Source: DASRTE01 sp035656095
GTDB taxonomy: Bacteria; Actinomycetota; Actinomycetes; Jiangellales; Jiangellaceae
Assembly: GCA_035656095.1 (NCBI GenBank)
Contig: DASRTE010000139.1
Coordinates: 1 to 20,360 of the forward strand
Reading direction: 5' to 3'
DNA: 20,360 nt
Shown: in pieces, positions 13,773 to 20,360 of the stretch
Numbering within the stretch: the first letter of the stretch is position 1
Layout of the letters: every line of letters begins with the position of its first letter
Program-made: the position numbers and the translations under genes
The notes under the pieces: model-generated
What the model saw: the letters and a program-made list of their open reading frames with translations, nothing else
Told to the model about the DNA's origin: nothing
The model's database searches: none

Positions 13773-16127
13773 ATGGGTGCTCTGTCCGACGACCTTCGCC
13801 TGACGCTGACCGACTCCGCCGTGGGCAGCGGCGAGCGCCGTCGCACCGACCCGGAGTCGGTGCTGGAGGGTCTCAACGATCCGCAGCGGGAAGCCGTCAC
13901 CCACGTCGGTTCGCCCCTGCTCATCGTGGCGGGCGCGGGCTCGGGCAAGACGAGGGTGCTCACCCGCCGGATCGCCTACCTGCTCGCCGCCCGCGACGTG
14001 CACCCCGGTGCGGTGCTGGCCATCACGTTCACCAACAAGGCGGCGGGCGAGATGAAGGAGCGGGTCGCCTCCCTGGTGGGCCGGCGTGCCAACGCGATGT
14101 GGGTGTCGACGTTCCACTCGGCCTGTGTGCGCATCCTGCGCCGCGAGGCCAAGCGGTTCGGCTTCACCTCCTCGTTCACGATCTACGACCAGGCCGACTC
14201 ACAACGGCTGATGACACTCGTCTGCCGCGACCTCGACCTCGACCCGAAGCGCTACCCGCCGCGACAGTTCAGTCACCAGGTGAGCAACCTCAAGAATGAG
14301 CTGATCGACCACGAGACGGCCCTGGCCCGCGCCTCGACCCACCACGAGAAGACCGTCGCCGAGGCGTACGGGCACTACCAGCGCCGTCTCACCGAGGCCA
14401 ACGCGTTCGACTTCGACGACCTCATCATGACGACGGTCCACCTGGTCCAGGCCTTCCCTGAGGTCGCTGAGCACTACCGGCGACGCTTCCGTCACGTCCT
14501 CGTCGACGAGTACCAGGACACCAACCACGCCCAGTACGTCCTGGTACGCGAACTGGTCGGCACCAGGGAACGCCGCACGGTCGACGGCGAGCTCGTCGGC
14601 AGCGGGTCGTCCACGCCCGAGGTCCCACCCGCGGAGCTGTGTGTCGTCGGCGACGCCGACCAGTCCATCTACGCCTTCCGCGGTGCCACGATCCGCAACA
14701 TCCTGCAGTTCGAGGCCGACTATCCCGACGCCAGGGTGATCCTCCTCGAGCAGAACTACCGGTCGACCCAGACCATCCTCACCGCGGCCAATGCCGTCAT
14801 CTCGCGCAACCCCGATCGCAAGCCGAAGCGCCTGTGGACCGACAGCGGCGACGGTCCGAAGATCATCGGGTACGTCGCCGACGACGAGCACGCCGAGGCC
14901 CAGTTCGTCGCCGAGGAGATCGACCGACTCGGCGACGACGGATTGGCGAAGCCGGGCGACGTCGCCGTGTTCTACCGGACCAACGCCCAGTCACGGGTGC
15001 TGGAGGAGGTGTTCATCCGGGTCGGCCTGCCCTACCGGGTCGTCGGCGGGGTGCGTTTCTACGAGCGCCGCGAGGTTCGCGACGCGCTGGCCTACCTGCG
15101 TACGCTCGCCAACCCCGACGACTCCGTCTCCCTACGCCGCATCCTCAACGTGCCGCGTCGCGGGATCGGCGACCGCGCCGAGGCCGTGGTCGAGGCGCTG
15201 GCCCAGCGCGACGGCGTCACCTTCTGGCAGGCGCTCCGCGACGCGGCGAACGCGCCGGGCATCGCGACTCGGTCGGTGCGGTGCATCGAACCGTTCGTCG
15301 CGATGATCGACCAGCTTCGTGCGATCGTCGCGGACGGCGCCCCGCCTGCGGCGATCCTCGAGGCGGTCCTCGACCGCACCGGCTACCTGGCCGAGTTGGC
15401 CGGCTCCGACGACCCGCAGGACGAGACCAGGGCCGACAACCTGCGCGAACTGGTCGCGGTGGCCACCGAGTTCGTGCCCGCCGCCGAGGTCTCCACGGCC
15501 GACGGCGGTCTGCTCGCGGCGTTCCTCGAGCGGGTCAGCCTGGTGGCCGACGCCGACGACATCCCGGAGGGCGACGACCACGGCGGTGTCGTCACGCTGA
15601 TGACCCTGCACACGGCCAAGGGCCTGGAGTTCCCGGTGGTGTTCCTCACCGGGCTCGAGGACGGCGTGTTCCCCCACCAGCGCGCCCTCACCGAGCCCCG
15701 CGAGCTCGAGGAGGAACGACGGCTCGCGTACGTCGGCATCACCCGGGCCCGCGAACGGCTGTACCTGTCCCGGGCCGTCGTCCGCAGCGCTTGGGGGGCT
15801 CCCAGCCACAACCCGGCGTCCCGGTTCCTCGACGAGATACCGGCCGACCTGCTCGACTGGCGTCGCACCGAGGCCGACCTGACGCGATGGAGATCGGGCC
15901 CGGGTCGAAGCCGGACGACGACCCGTCCGGGTGCCAAGAGCGCCCGCCCGCCCGAGCGTCCGATACCCGTCCTGTCCGCCGGCGACAGGGTCACGCACGA
16001 CGCGTTCGGCGTCGGCACGGTCGTCGCCACATCGGGCTCGGGCGAGCACGCCCAGGCGACCGTCGACTTCGGCGACTCCGGCCTGAAGACGCTGCTCCTG
16101 CGCTACGCACCCGTCGAGAAGCTCTAG
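13773..16127 (+). CDS. pcrA: ATP-dependent DNA helicase PcrA/UvrD (UvrD1 type)
   Basis: A 784-residue superfamily 1A 3'-5' helicase used in nucleotide-excision repair, replication restart and clearing of stalled RNA polymerase. All helicase motifs are present in order: Q-like LNDPQREAV; motif I GAGSGKT (54-60); Ia ITFTNKAAGEMKERV; II DEYQDTN; III GDADQSIYAFRGA; IV EQNYRST; V TLHTAKGLEFPVV; VI RRLAYVGITRARERL. The C-terminus, GDRVTHDAFGVGTVV through the end, is the Tudor-like domain that in PcrA contacts RNA polymerase. A short extra loop (about 25 residues, Gly/Ser/Glu-rich) between motifs II and III is probably lineage-specific. ATG 13773 is preferred over GTG 13740. The gene stands alone, convergent with the lipoprotein gene, with 33 bases between stops. 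Confidence 0.97.
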   Translation: MGALSDDLRLTLTDSAVGSGERRRTDPESVLEGLNDPQREAVTHVGSPLLIVAGAGSGKTRVLTRRIAYLLAARDVHPGAVLAITFTNKAAGEMKERVASLVGRRANAMWVSTFHSACVRILRREAKRFGFTSSFTIYDQADSQRLMTLVCRDLDLDPKRYPPRQFSHQVSNLKNELIDHETALARASTHHEKTVAEAYGHYQRRLTEANAFDFDDLIMTTVHLVQAFPEVAEHYRRRFRHVLVDEYQDTNHAQYVLVRELVGTRERRTVDGELVGSGSSTPEVPPAELCVVGDADQSIYAFRGATIRNILQFEADYPDARVILLEQNYRSTQTILTAANAVISRNPDRKPKRLWTDSGDGPKIIGYVADDEHAEAQFVAEEIDRLGDDGLAKPGDVAVFYRTNAQSRVLEEVFIRVGLPYRVVGGVRFYERREVRDALAYLRTLANPDDSVSLRRILNVPRRGIGDRAEAVVEALAQRDGVTFWQALRDAANAPGIATRSVRCIEPFVAMIDQLRAIVADGAPPAAILEAVLDRTGYLAELAGSDDPQDETRADNLRELVAVATEFVPAAEVSTADGGLLAAFLERVSLVADADDIPEGDDHGGVVTLMTLHTAKGLEFPVVFLTGLEDGVFPHQRALTEPRELEEERRLAYVGITRARERLYLSRAVVRSAWGAPSHNPASRFLDEIPADLLDWRRTEADLTRWRSGPGRSRTTTRPGAKSARPPERPIPVLSAGDRVTHDAFGVGTVVATSGSGEHAQATVDFGDSGLKTLLLRYAPVEKL

Positions 16128-16160
16128 CGACCCGTGGGTCTCCACCGGTCGGTGCCGGGT

Positions 16161-16898
16161 TCAGCCGGTCTCGATGTCGACATAGACCACGTGGTACGAG
16201 CCGTCGGAGCCGTCCGACCTCGTCAGCTCGCCTGCACGCACCGGGAGGATCTGGTCGCTGTCGGGAGCCACCTGGATCCCCAGCCCGTAGGTGACGTGTC
16301 CCTCGAAGTCGCCGGCCGAGCCATAGCTCTTCAGGTTCGTGAACCCGATGGTCGGGTTCGGCGCCGTCTCGACCGTCGATGTTCCGGCGTCGTCGTGCGC
16401 CTGAGCGTTGACGAACCCCACGCGCAGGAACGTGTTGCCCTGCAATGCGATCGGGGTACCAGTGCCCTCGCCGAGCACCGACCTCACGTACTGCAGGTTG
16501 TACTCCGGGAAGCCCTCCCGAAAGGAGAAGGAGATCCTCTGGTACGGCGTGCTTCCCTCCGGGTGGTCGCCGACGTCGATGGCCACGAGGTAAGGCACCG
16601 GCATCTCGGCCGGGTGCGGGATCGTGACCTGCTCCGAGGGCACGGCCCAGTCGTAGCTCACGCGGTGTGCCGCCTCGGGGGCCGTCGGCTCGTCCGCCGG
16701 GGGTGCGACCGGCACGTCGGTCGGTTCGGCATCACCGTTGGGCGCCGCCGTCGACGATGCCGTACCGGCCACGGTGTCCTCCGTTGCCGACGCCTCGGCG
16801 CCGGGCGGGTCGGATCGAGCACATCCCCCCAGGGCCACCGCACCTGCGAGAAGTGCAGCGGAACCGAGAGCGAGCATGGGTCTGCGGTGCCGTTTCAT
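16161..16898 (-). CDS. Secreted lipoprotein with an AMIN-like domain
   Basis: A 245-residue lipoprotein. The N-terminus is basic (MKRHRR), then a hydrophobic segment ends in the lipobox ALGGC with Cys26 as the lipidated residue. A Pro/Ala/Thr/Glu-rich linker follows (about 30-85). The rest (about 95-245) is a beta-rich domain that fits the actinobacterial AMIN-like (lipo)protein family, with a YQRISFSF strand, a GFPEYNLQYV segment and FLRVGF. AMIN-type domains bind cell-wall or envelope components in other proteins; the role here is unknown. ATG 16898 has a strong Shine-Dalgarno, GGGGAGGAG (minus strand, 16914-16906), 7 bases away. A longer reading of the frame up to 17480 crosses the leader and the decayed gene and is rejected. 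An 8-bp perfect dyad (16919-16936) lies just upstream of the Shine-Dalgarno. Confidence 0.88.
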   Translation of the reverse strand: MKRHRRPMLALGSAALLAGAVALGGCARSDPPGAEASATEDTVAGTASSTAAPNGDAEPTDVPVAPPADEPTAPEAAHRVSYDWAVPSEQVTIPHPAEMPVPYLVAIDVGDHPEGSTPYQRISFSFREGFPEYNLQYVRSVLGEGTGTPIALQGNTFLRVGFVNAQAHDDAGTSTVETAPNPTIGFTNLKSYGSAGDFEGHVTYGLGIQVAPDSDQILPVRAGELTRSDGSDGSYHVVYVDIETG

Positions 16899-16918
16899 CG
16901 TGGTTCTCCTCCCCGTGC

Positions 16919-16936
16919 GTGTCGGTGGACCGACAC
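16919..16936. promoter_or_regulatory. Perfect 8-bp inverted repeat in the lipoprotein gene leader
   Basis: GTGTCGGT (16919-16926), GG, ACCGACAC (16929-16936). It lies 4 bases upstream of the lipoprotein's Shine-Dalgarno and could be an operator or a leader hairpin; the two-base centre suits a protein-bound dyad better than a tight hairpin. No regulator gene is adjacent. Confidence 0.45.
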
Positions 16937-17081
16937 ACCATGAGGACGCGCCACCCGGCGAACGGTTTACCTGCTCGACCACACTCGGGCGGGTCGTATC
17001 TACGCTCGGAACACCCGACGAGGCGCCGGCTCGTCGGCACAGCCAGACCTCCCCTGAGCCCAGACTGAACGGGAGCACCTC

Positions 17082-17333
17082 ATGATCCGGACCCTCGACG
17101 ACCTCCCCGACGGAGTCATCGGCTTCGAAGCCGACGGCGAGATCCACGCCGAGGACTATGCGACCACCAGGCAAGACCTCCAGATGGGCGTCGAGCACCT
17201 CACCCACTGGAAGTAGATCGCGCTCGTCACCGACGTCGAGTGGATGATGCACCTGTCCCGCCTCTTCGGCTGGATGACCCCCGGCGAGTTCAAGCACTTC
17301 CCGCTCGACGAGCGCGACGCCGCCGTCGCCTGA
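17082..17333 (+). pseudogene. Decayed SpoIIAA/STAS-like (DUF3478-type) gene: internal deletion plus amber stop
   Basis: From ATG 17082, with GGGAG 17071-17075 as a good Shine-Dalgarno, the frame gives MIRTLDDLPDGVIGFEADGE and then IHAEDYATT, the typical start of small SpoIIAA-like proteins (usually about 120 residues). It then jumps straight to the family's C-terminal part: MGVEHLTHWK, TAG 17214-17216, IALVTDVEW, then FGWMTPGEFKHFPLDE, ending at TGA 17331-17333. The central 35-40 residues expected between are missing, and the amber codon lies in the same frame between conserved segments. Both halves keep family character in one frame, so this was recently a real gene. A TACGCT box at 17001-17006 may be its old promoter. 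This also accounts for most of the 611-base stretch 16899-17509, which holds no intact gene. Confidence 0.8.
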
Positions 17334-17418
17334 CTGCAGCCGACTGAACCCGCTGCCCGGCGCAGCTCTGTCGGCCGCACCCGTCAAGCCCGGGCGGTAC
17401 GGGTGCGGTGCCAAGGCT

Positions 17419-17435
17419 GTCTCACGATACGAGAC
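17419..17435. promoter_or_regulatory. Dyad GTCTC-N7-GAGAC upstream of the 187-aa gene (candidate operator)
   Basis: GTCTC (17419-17423) and GAGAC (17431-17435) flank the 7-base spacer ACGATAC. The 17-base dyad has the size of a dimeric repressor site (TetR- or MarR-like). It lies 74 bases before the GTG start at 17510. No regulator gene of that kind is in the window. Confidence 0.35.
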
Positions 17436-17509
17436 GCCGGTTACGGCCGTCGGGATGGTGGCATCAAGATCGTGTCCCATTCTTCGACGGTGGCGGACGA
17501 GGAGATCGG

Positions 17510-18073
17510 GTGGCGACGACGGGCCGCGTGCTGCTGGTCGGCAAGCGCGAACGGGTGCTCGACCGGCTCGCCGAGGCGCTGCGCGCCGAGGGCCTCCTGG
17601 TCAGTGAGGAGACCGACTTCGACCGGGTCCGAACCCACGTCGACGGCAGCTCGATCGACGTCCTCGCTCTGGGCCGTGCGGTCACGGGTGCGCGCCGGGA
17701 GGGGCTGGTCGCCGCACTCCGGGCCCGGAACCCGGGCCTTCGCGTCGTCGACGGGCTCGCGCCCATCACACCGCTGCTGGTGGCACAGGTGAAGGAGGCG
17801 TTGACTACACCCGGCATCGACTCCAGGATCGTCGCGGCGGCAGGCGTGGAGATCGCCGACCGGTCGGTGGCGATCTCGCTGCGTCGCCCGGCCGATGTCA
17901 CGGTTGTCTACCACCGCCTCGACGCCCTCTACCGCGCTCACGAGCAGCAGCTTCACAGCGGGCCGCTCGGTCGTGGAAACCACTGGTTCCCGGTCAAGGG
18001 CACCGTGACCCGCGGCGAGCGCTTCCTCGTCGTGCGTGCCGACGGTCAAACCACCGTTCACCAGCTCGTGTAG
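17510..18073 (+). CDS. Protein of unknown function with receiver-like (pseudo-REC) N-terminus (187 aa)
   Basis: GTG 17510 is chosen because GAGGAGA (17499-17505) is a good Shine-Dalgarno 4 bases upstream; a longer frame from 17408 would run through the dyad and has no family-like content. The N-terminal about 95 residues alternate hydrophobic strands and amphipathic helices like a response-regulator receiver: GRVLLVGKRERV, SIDVLALGRAV, LRVVDGLAPI. The acidic pair and the phospho-acceptor Asp are absent (Gly in LALGRAV), so it would be a pseudo-receiver at best. The C-terminal part (about 110-187) is predicted beta-rich, ending FLVVRADGQTTVHQLV. I do not recognise a named family. It lies 57 bases upstream of the mutase gene, which has its own -10-like box, so co-function is only a possibility. 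Confidence 0.8.
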   Translation: MATTGRVLLVGKRERVLDRLAEALRAEGLLVSEETDFDRVRTHVDGSSIDVLALGRAVTGARREGLVAALRARNPGLRVVDGLAPITPLLVAQVKEALTTPGIDSRIVAAAGVEIADRSVAISLRRPADVTVVYHRLDALYRAHEQQLHSGPLGRGNHWFPVKGTVTRGERFLVVRADGQTTVHQLV

Positions 18074-18117
18074 CGGCGAGTGGCCGACGTCACGCCGCCA
18101 TGGCCGCCACGGCTCAC

Positions 18118-18123
18118 TACCGT
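18118..18123 (+). promoter_or_regulatory. Candidate -10 box of the acyl-CoA mutase gene (leaderless)
   Basis: TACCGT is followed by 7 bases and ATG 18131. This supports 18131 over the in-frame upstream GTG at 18080. Confidence 0.45.
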
Positions 18124-18130
18124 GTGCGGC

Positions 18131-19720
18131 ATGAGCGCTGACGGGGCCAGCACCGAGTCCGGCCTTCCCTTCGAGCCGGTGTACGGCCCGGAGGCGCTGT
18201 CGGGATGGGATCCCGAGAAGAGGCTCGGCCGGCCCGGCGAGTTCCCTTTCACCCGCGGCGTCTACCCGACCATGTACACCGGCCGGCCCTGGACCATGCG
18301 GCAGTACGCGGGCTTCGGCACCGCGACCGAGTCGAACCGCCGCTACCACCAGCTCGTCGCGGCCGGCACCGGCGGACTCTCCGTCGCCTTCGACCTGCCC
18401 ACGCAGATGGGATATGACTCCGACGCACCCGTTGCCCATGGCGAGGTCGGCAAGGTCGGCGTGGCGATCGACTCGCTGGACGACATGCGCACGTTGTTCG
18501 ACGGTATCCCGCTCGACCGGGTGTCGACGTCGATGACGATCAACGCTCCGGCCGCGATGCTGCTCCTGCTCTACCAGCTCGTCGGCGAGGAACAGGGCGT
18601 GGCGACGGCGAAGCTGACCGGCACGACCCAGAACGACGTGCTCAAGGAGTACATCGCACGCGGCACCTACATCTATCCGCCGGTGGAGTCCCTGCGTCTG
18701 ATCAGCGACGTCTTCGCGTACTGCCGGCGCGAGATGCCGCGGTGGAACACGATCTCGATCTCGGGCTACCACATGGCCGAGGCAGGAGCGACGCCGGTGC
18801 AGGAGGTGGCGTTCACTCTGGCGAATGCCCGCGAGTACGTACGGGCCGCGTTGTCGGCCGGGCTCGCCGTCGACGAGTTCGCACCTCGGCTGTCGTTCTT
18901 CTTCGTCTCCCGGACGACGCTTCTGGAGGAGGTGGCGAAGTTCCGGGCCGCCCGTCGGATCTGGTCGCAGGTCATGCGCGACGAGTTCGGGGCCAGGGAT
19001 CTCCGCTCGCAGATGCTGCGGCTCCACACCCAGACCGCAGGGGTCCAGCTGACCGCGCAGCAGCCCGAGGTCAACCTCGTCCGGGTCGCGGTCCAGGGGC
19101 TGGCCGCGGTACTCGGCGGCACCCAGTCGTTGCACACGAACTCCTTCGACGAGGCGATCGCGCTTCCCACCGAGAAGGCGGCTCGGCTGGCCGTACGGAC
19201 CCAGCAGGTGCTGGCGTACGAGACCGATGTGACGCGTACCGTCGATCCGTTCGCCGGCTCCTTCGTGGTGGAGTCGTTGACCGACGACCTGGAGGAGGCG
19301 GTGCTGGATCTCATGGCCCGGGTCGAGGACCTCGGCGGTGCTGTGCACGCGATCGAGCGCGGATTCCAGAAGGGCGAGATCGAGCGGTCCGCGTACACGA
19401 TCGCCAAGGAGATCGAATCCGGCGACCGCACCGTGGTCGGCGTGAACCGGTTCGCGACCGACGACGATGAGTCCTACGAGCCGCTCCGCGTCGATCCGGC
19501 CATCGAGGAGAACCAGGCGCAGCGGCTGGCCTCGTTACGGGCGGACCGGTCCGCGGACGCCGTCGCCAGGGCGCTGGAGGCCCTGCGCGCGGCCGCATCC
19601 GGGCCCGACAACGTCCTGTATCCGATGAAGGAGGCGCTCGCCGCGCGGGCAACGGTCGGCGAGGTCTGCGATGCGCTGCGCGAGGTCTGGGGCGTCTATG
19701 AGCCGCCCGCATCGTTCTGA
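18131..19720 (+). CDS. Methylmalonyl-CoA mutase-family large subunit, without the B12-binding domain
   Basis: A 529-residue catalytic TIM-barrel subunit of a cobalamin-dependent acyl-CoA mutase. Clear family motifs are FTRGVYPTMYTGRPWTMRQY (41-60), ATESNRRYHQL, SVAFDLPTQMGYDSD, TTQNDVLKEY, GTYIYPP (178-184), ISISGYHMAEAGA, FAPRLSFFF and TQSLHTNSFDEAIALPT. Tyr72 and Arg189 (in SLRLIS) align with the Tyr and Arg that select methylmalonyl-CoA in the classical enzyme, whereas isobutyryl-CoA mutases carry Phe and Gln. The protein ends near EVWGVYEPPASF and has no DxHxxG cobalamin-binding module, so it needs a separate small subunit, as in two-gene mutases. None is in the remaining 640 bases. Methylmalonyl-CoA/succinyl-CoA interconversion in propionate metabolism is the likely role, but other acyl-CoA rearrangements remain possible. 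Confidence 0.92.
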   Translation: MSADGASTESGLPFEPVYGPEALSGWDPEKRLGRPGEFPFTRGVYPTMYTGRPWTMRQYAGFGTATESNRRYHQLVAAGTGGLSVAFDLPTQMGYDSDAPVAHGEVGKVGVAIDSLDDMRTLFDGIPLDRVSTSMTINAPAAMLLLLYQLVGEEQGVATAKLTGTTQNDVLKEYIARGTYIYPPVESLRLISDVFAYCRREMPRWNTISISGYHMAEAGATPVQEVAFTLANAREYVRAALSAGLAVDEFAPRLSFFFVSRTTLLEEVAKFRAARRIWSQVMRDEFGARDLRSQMLRLHTQTAGVQLTAQQPEVNLVRVAVQGLAAVLGGTQSLHTNSFDEAIALPTEKAARLAVRTQQVLAYETDVTRTVDPFAGSFVVESLTDDLEEAVLDLMARVEDLGGAVHAIERGFQKGEIERSAYTIAKEIESGDRTVVGVNRFATDDDESYEPLRVDPAIEENQAQRLASLRADRSADAVARALEALRAAASGPDNVLYPMKEALAARATVGEVCDALREVWGVYEPPASF

Positions 19721-19839
19721 TCGCACGGCGCATGGGCCATTTTGTCCCGGTATACGCGCTCGAAGGTCGACACTCGTCGGCGACTAGGTCACAGGTCGGC
19801 ATCAGGGGCGCGGAGCGCCGGGGATGGCCGACCGCGGCC

Positions 19840-19845
19840 TATAGT
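19840..19845 (+). promoter_or_regulatory. -10 box upstream of the BMP lipoprotein gene
   Basis: TATAGT (overlapping TAGTCT 19842-19847) lies 45 bases before GTG 19891, giving an untranslated leader of roughly 35-40 bases that includes GGAGGG (19882-19887). It is the closest match to a consensus -10 in the window; no clear -35 was found. Upstream, GGCGC-GGA-GCGCC near 19806 could be a small hairpin. The rest of 19721-19839 shows nothing else. Confidence 0.55.
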
Positions 19846-19890
19846 CTTGCGGCCCGAGAATCTGTTCCACCGGCGGGGCATGGAGGGCAC

Positions 19891-20360
19891 GTGAACAAGA
19901 AACTTCGACTTGCCGCAGTGGTCGGCGCTGTGGCGCTGGTCGTGGCGGCATGTGGCGACGAACCCGACGAGGCCGACGACACCACAGCGGGCGGCGAGGA
20001 GACGACAGCGGCCGCTTCCGACTTCCTGGGCTGCATGGTCACCGACGCCGGTGGCGTCGACGACCGGTCGTTCAACGAGTCCGCGTGGCAGGGCCTACAG
20101 AGCGCCGAGGCGGACCTGGGGATCGAAGTCAAGTTCGTCGAGTCCAACGCCGAGACCGACTACGCCCCCAACGTCAACCAGATGGTCAGCGAGGACTGCG
20201 GGATTATCGTCACGGTCGGCTTCCTGCTCGGCGACGCCACCGCCGAAGCCGCTGCCGCCAACGCCGAGGAACAGTTCGCGATCGTCGACTTCTCCTACGA
20301 GCAGCCGATCGAGAACGTCAAGCCGCTGATCTTCGACACCGCTCAGGCCGCGTTCCTCGC
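19891..20360 (+). CDS. BMP-family ABC transporter substrate-binding lipoprotein (cut by window end)
   Basis: The frame is open from GTG 19891 to the last base, about 156 residues. The N-terminus MNKKLRLAAVVGAVALVVAACG is a lipoprotein signal with lipobox VAAC (Cys21), then a Glu/Asp/Thr-rich spacer. The domain begins with GCMVTDAGGVDDRSFNESAW, the signature of the Bmp/Med/PnrA (basic membrane protein) family, followed by an Asn-Ala-Glu-Thr-Asp-Tyr stretch and the VGFLLGDAT segment. These proteins bind nucleosides or related ligands outside the membrane and pass them to an ABC importer (often followed by ATPase and permease genes, here outside the window). GTG 19891 has GGAGGG 3 bases upstream, slightly close but usable. 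The ligand is inferred from the family only. Confidence 0.93.
   Translation, partial: MNKKLRLAAVVGAVALVVAACGDEPDEADDTTAGGEETTAAASDFLGCMVTDAGGVDDRSFNESAWQGLQSAEADLGIEVKFVESNAETDYAPNVNQMVSEDCGIIVTVGFLLGDATAEAAAANAEEQFAIVDFSYEQPIENVKPLIFDTAQAAFL

Noticed and set aside
16134..16943. 269-codon plus-strand open frame opposite the AMIN-like lipoprotein
   Set aside because: The minus-strand gene has a lipobox and a strong Shine-Dalgarno; the plus frame is Arg/Val/Gly-rich shadow.
17214..17216. Amber codon as pyrrolysine or programmed read-through site
   Set aside because: The gene also has a large internal deletion and is not a methyltransferase; simple decay explains both.
1..20360. CRISPR array, tRNA/rRNA genes, integrase or transposase
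   Set aside because: None seen on either strand: no regular spaced repeats, no recognisable RNA gene, no transposase or integrase motifs.

Overview
The window is GC-rich, densely packed DNA from an actinobacterium (Actinomycetota). Supporting signs are the strong G/C bias at third codon positions, frequent GTG starts, ATGA/GTGA gene overlaps, and several genes that start 6-8 bases after a TANNNT -10 box with no room for a ribosome-binding site, as leaderless mRNAs do. The gene content (GuaA, PcrA with a C-terminal Tudor-like end, PspC-type sensor kinase, BMP lipoprotein, cobalamin-dependent acyl-CoA mutase) would fit the Propionibacteriales/Nocardioidaceae, but that placement is a guess from memory of related proteins. 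No tRNA, rRNA, CRISPR array, integrase or transposase was seen.

Layout. 1-1352: end of an aldehyde dehydrogenase gene, coupled to a short-chain dehydrogenase. 1349-2539: a solitary gene for a winged-helix plus PD-(D/E)XK-like (AbiEi/DUF559-type) protein, bracketed by two copies of one 51-base palindromic repeat whose outer TGA triplets serve as stop codons of the neighbouring genes. 2536-5999 (minus): a two-gene heterodimeric ABC exporter with one intact and one dead ATP site. 6063-6701 (minus): LysE/RhtB exporter. 6770-9613: guaA and a glycerophosphodiester phosphodiesterase gene whose 3' end runs about 240 bases antisense into the next operon. 9374-13198: an envelope-stress module of the Psp/Lia kind. 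A PspC/LiaF-like membrane protein and a 64-residue membrane protein are on the minus strand; a PspC-fused histidine kinase and its LuxR-type regulator are divergent on the plus strand. 13356-16127: a small membrane protein and the PcrA/UvrD helicase. 16161-16898 (minus): an AMIN-like lipoprotein. 17082-17333: a decayed SpoIIAA/STAS-like gene with an internal deletion and an amber stop. 17510-19720: a protein of unknown function with a receiver-like N-terminus, then a methylmalonyl-CoA mutase-type large subunit without its B12 domain. 19891-20360: start of a BMP-family solute-binding lipoprotein.

Most genes are housekeeping or commonly seen accessory genes. The least explained structure is the palindrome-flanked nuclease-like gene at 1349-2539. 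The two palindromes are 42/51 identical, show a compensatory base-pair change, share extra similarity on one side, and sit exactly on stop codons. This could be a mobilisable gene-plus-hairpin unit or a specialised bidirectional terminator family; the window alone cannot decide.
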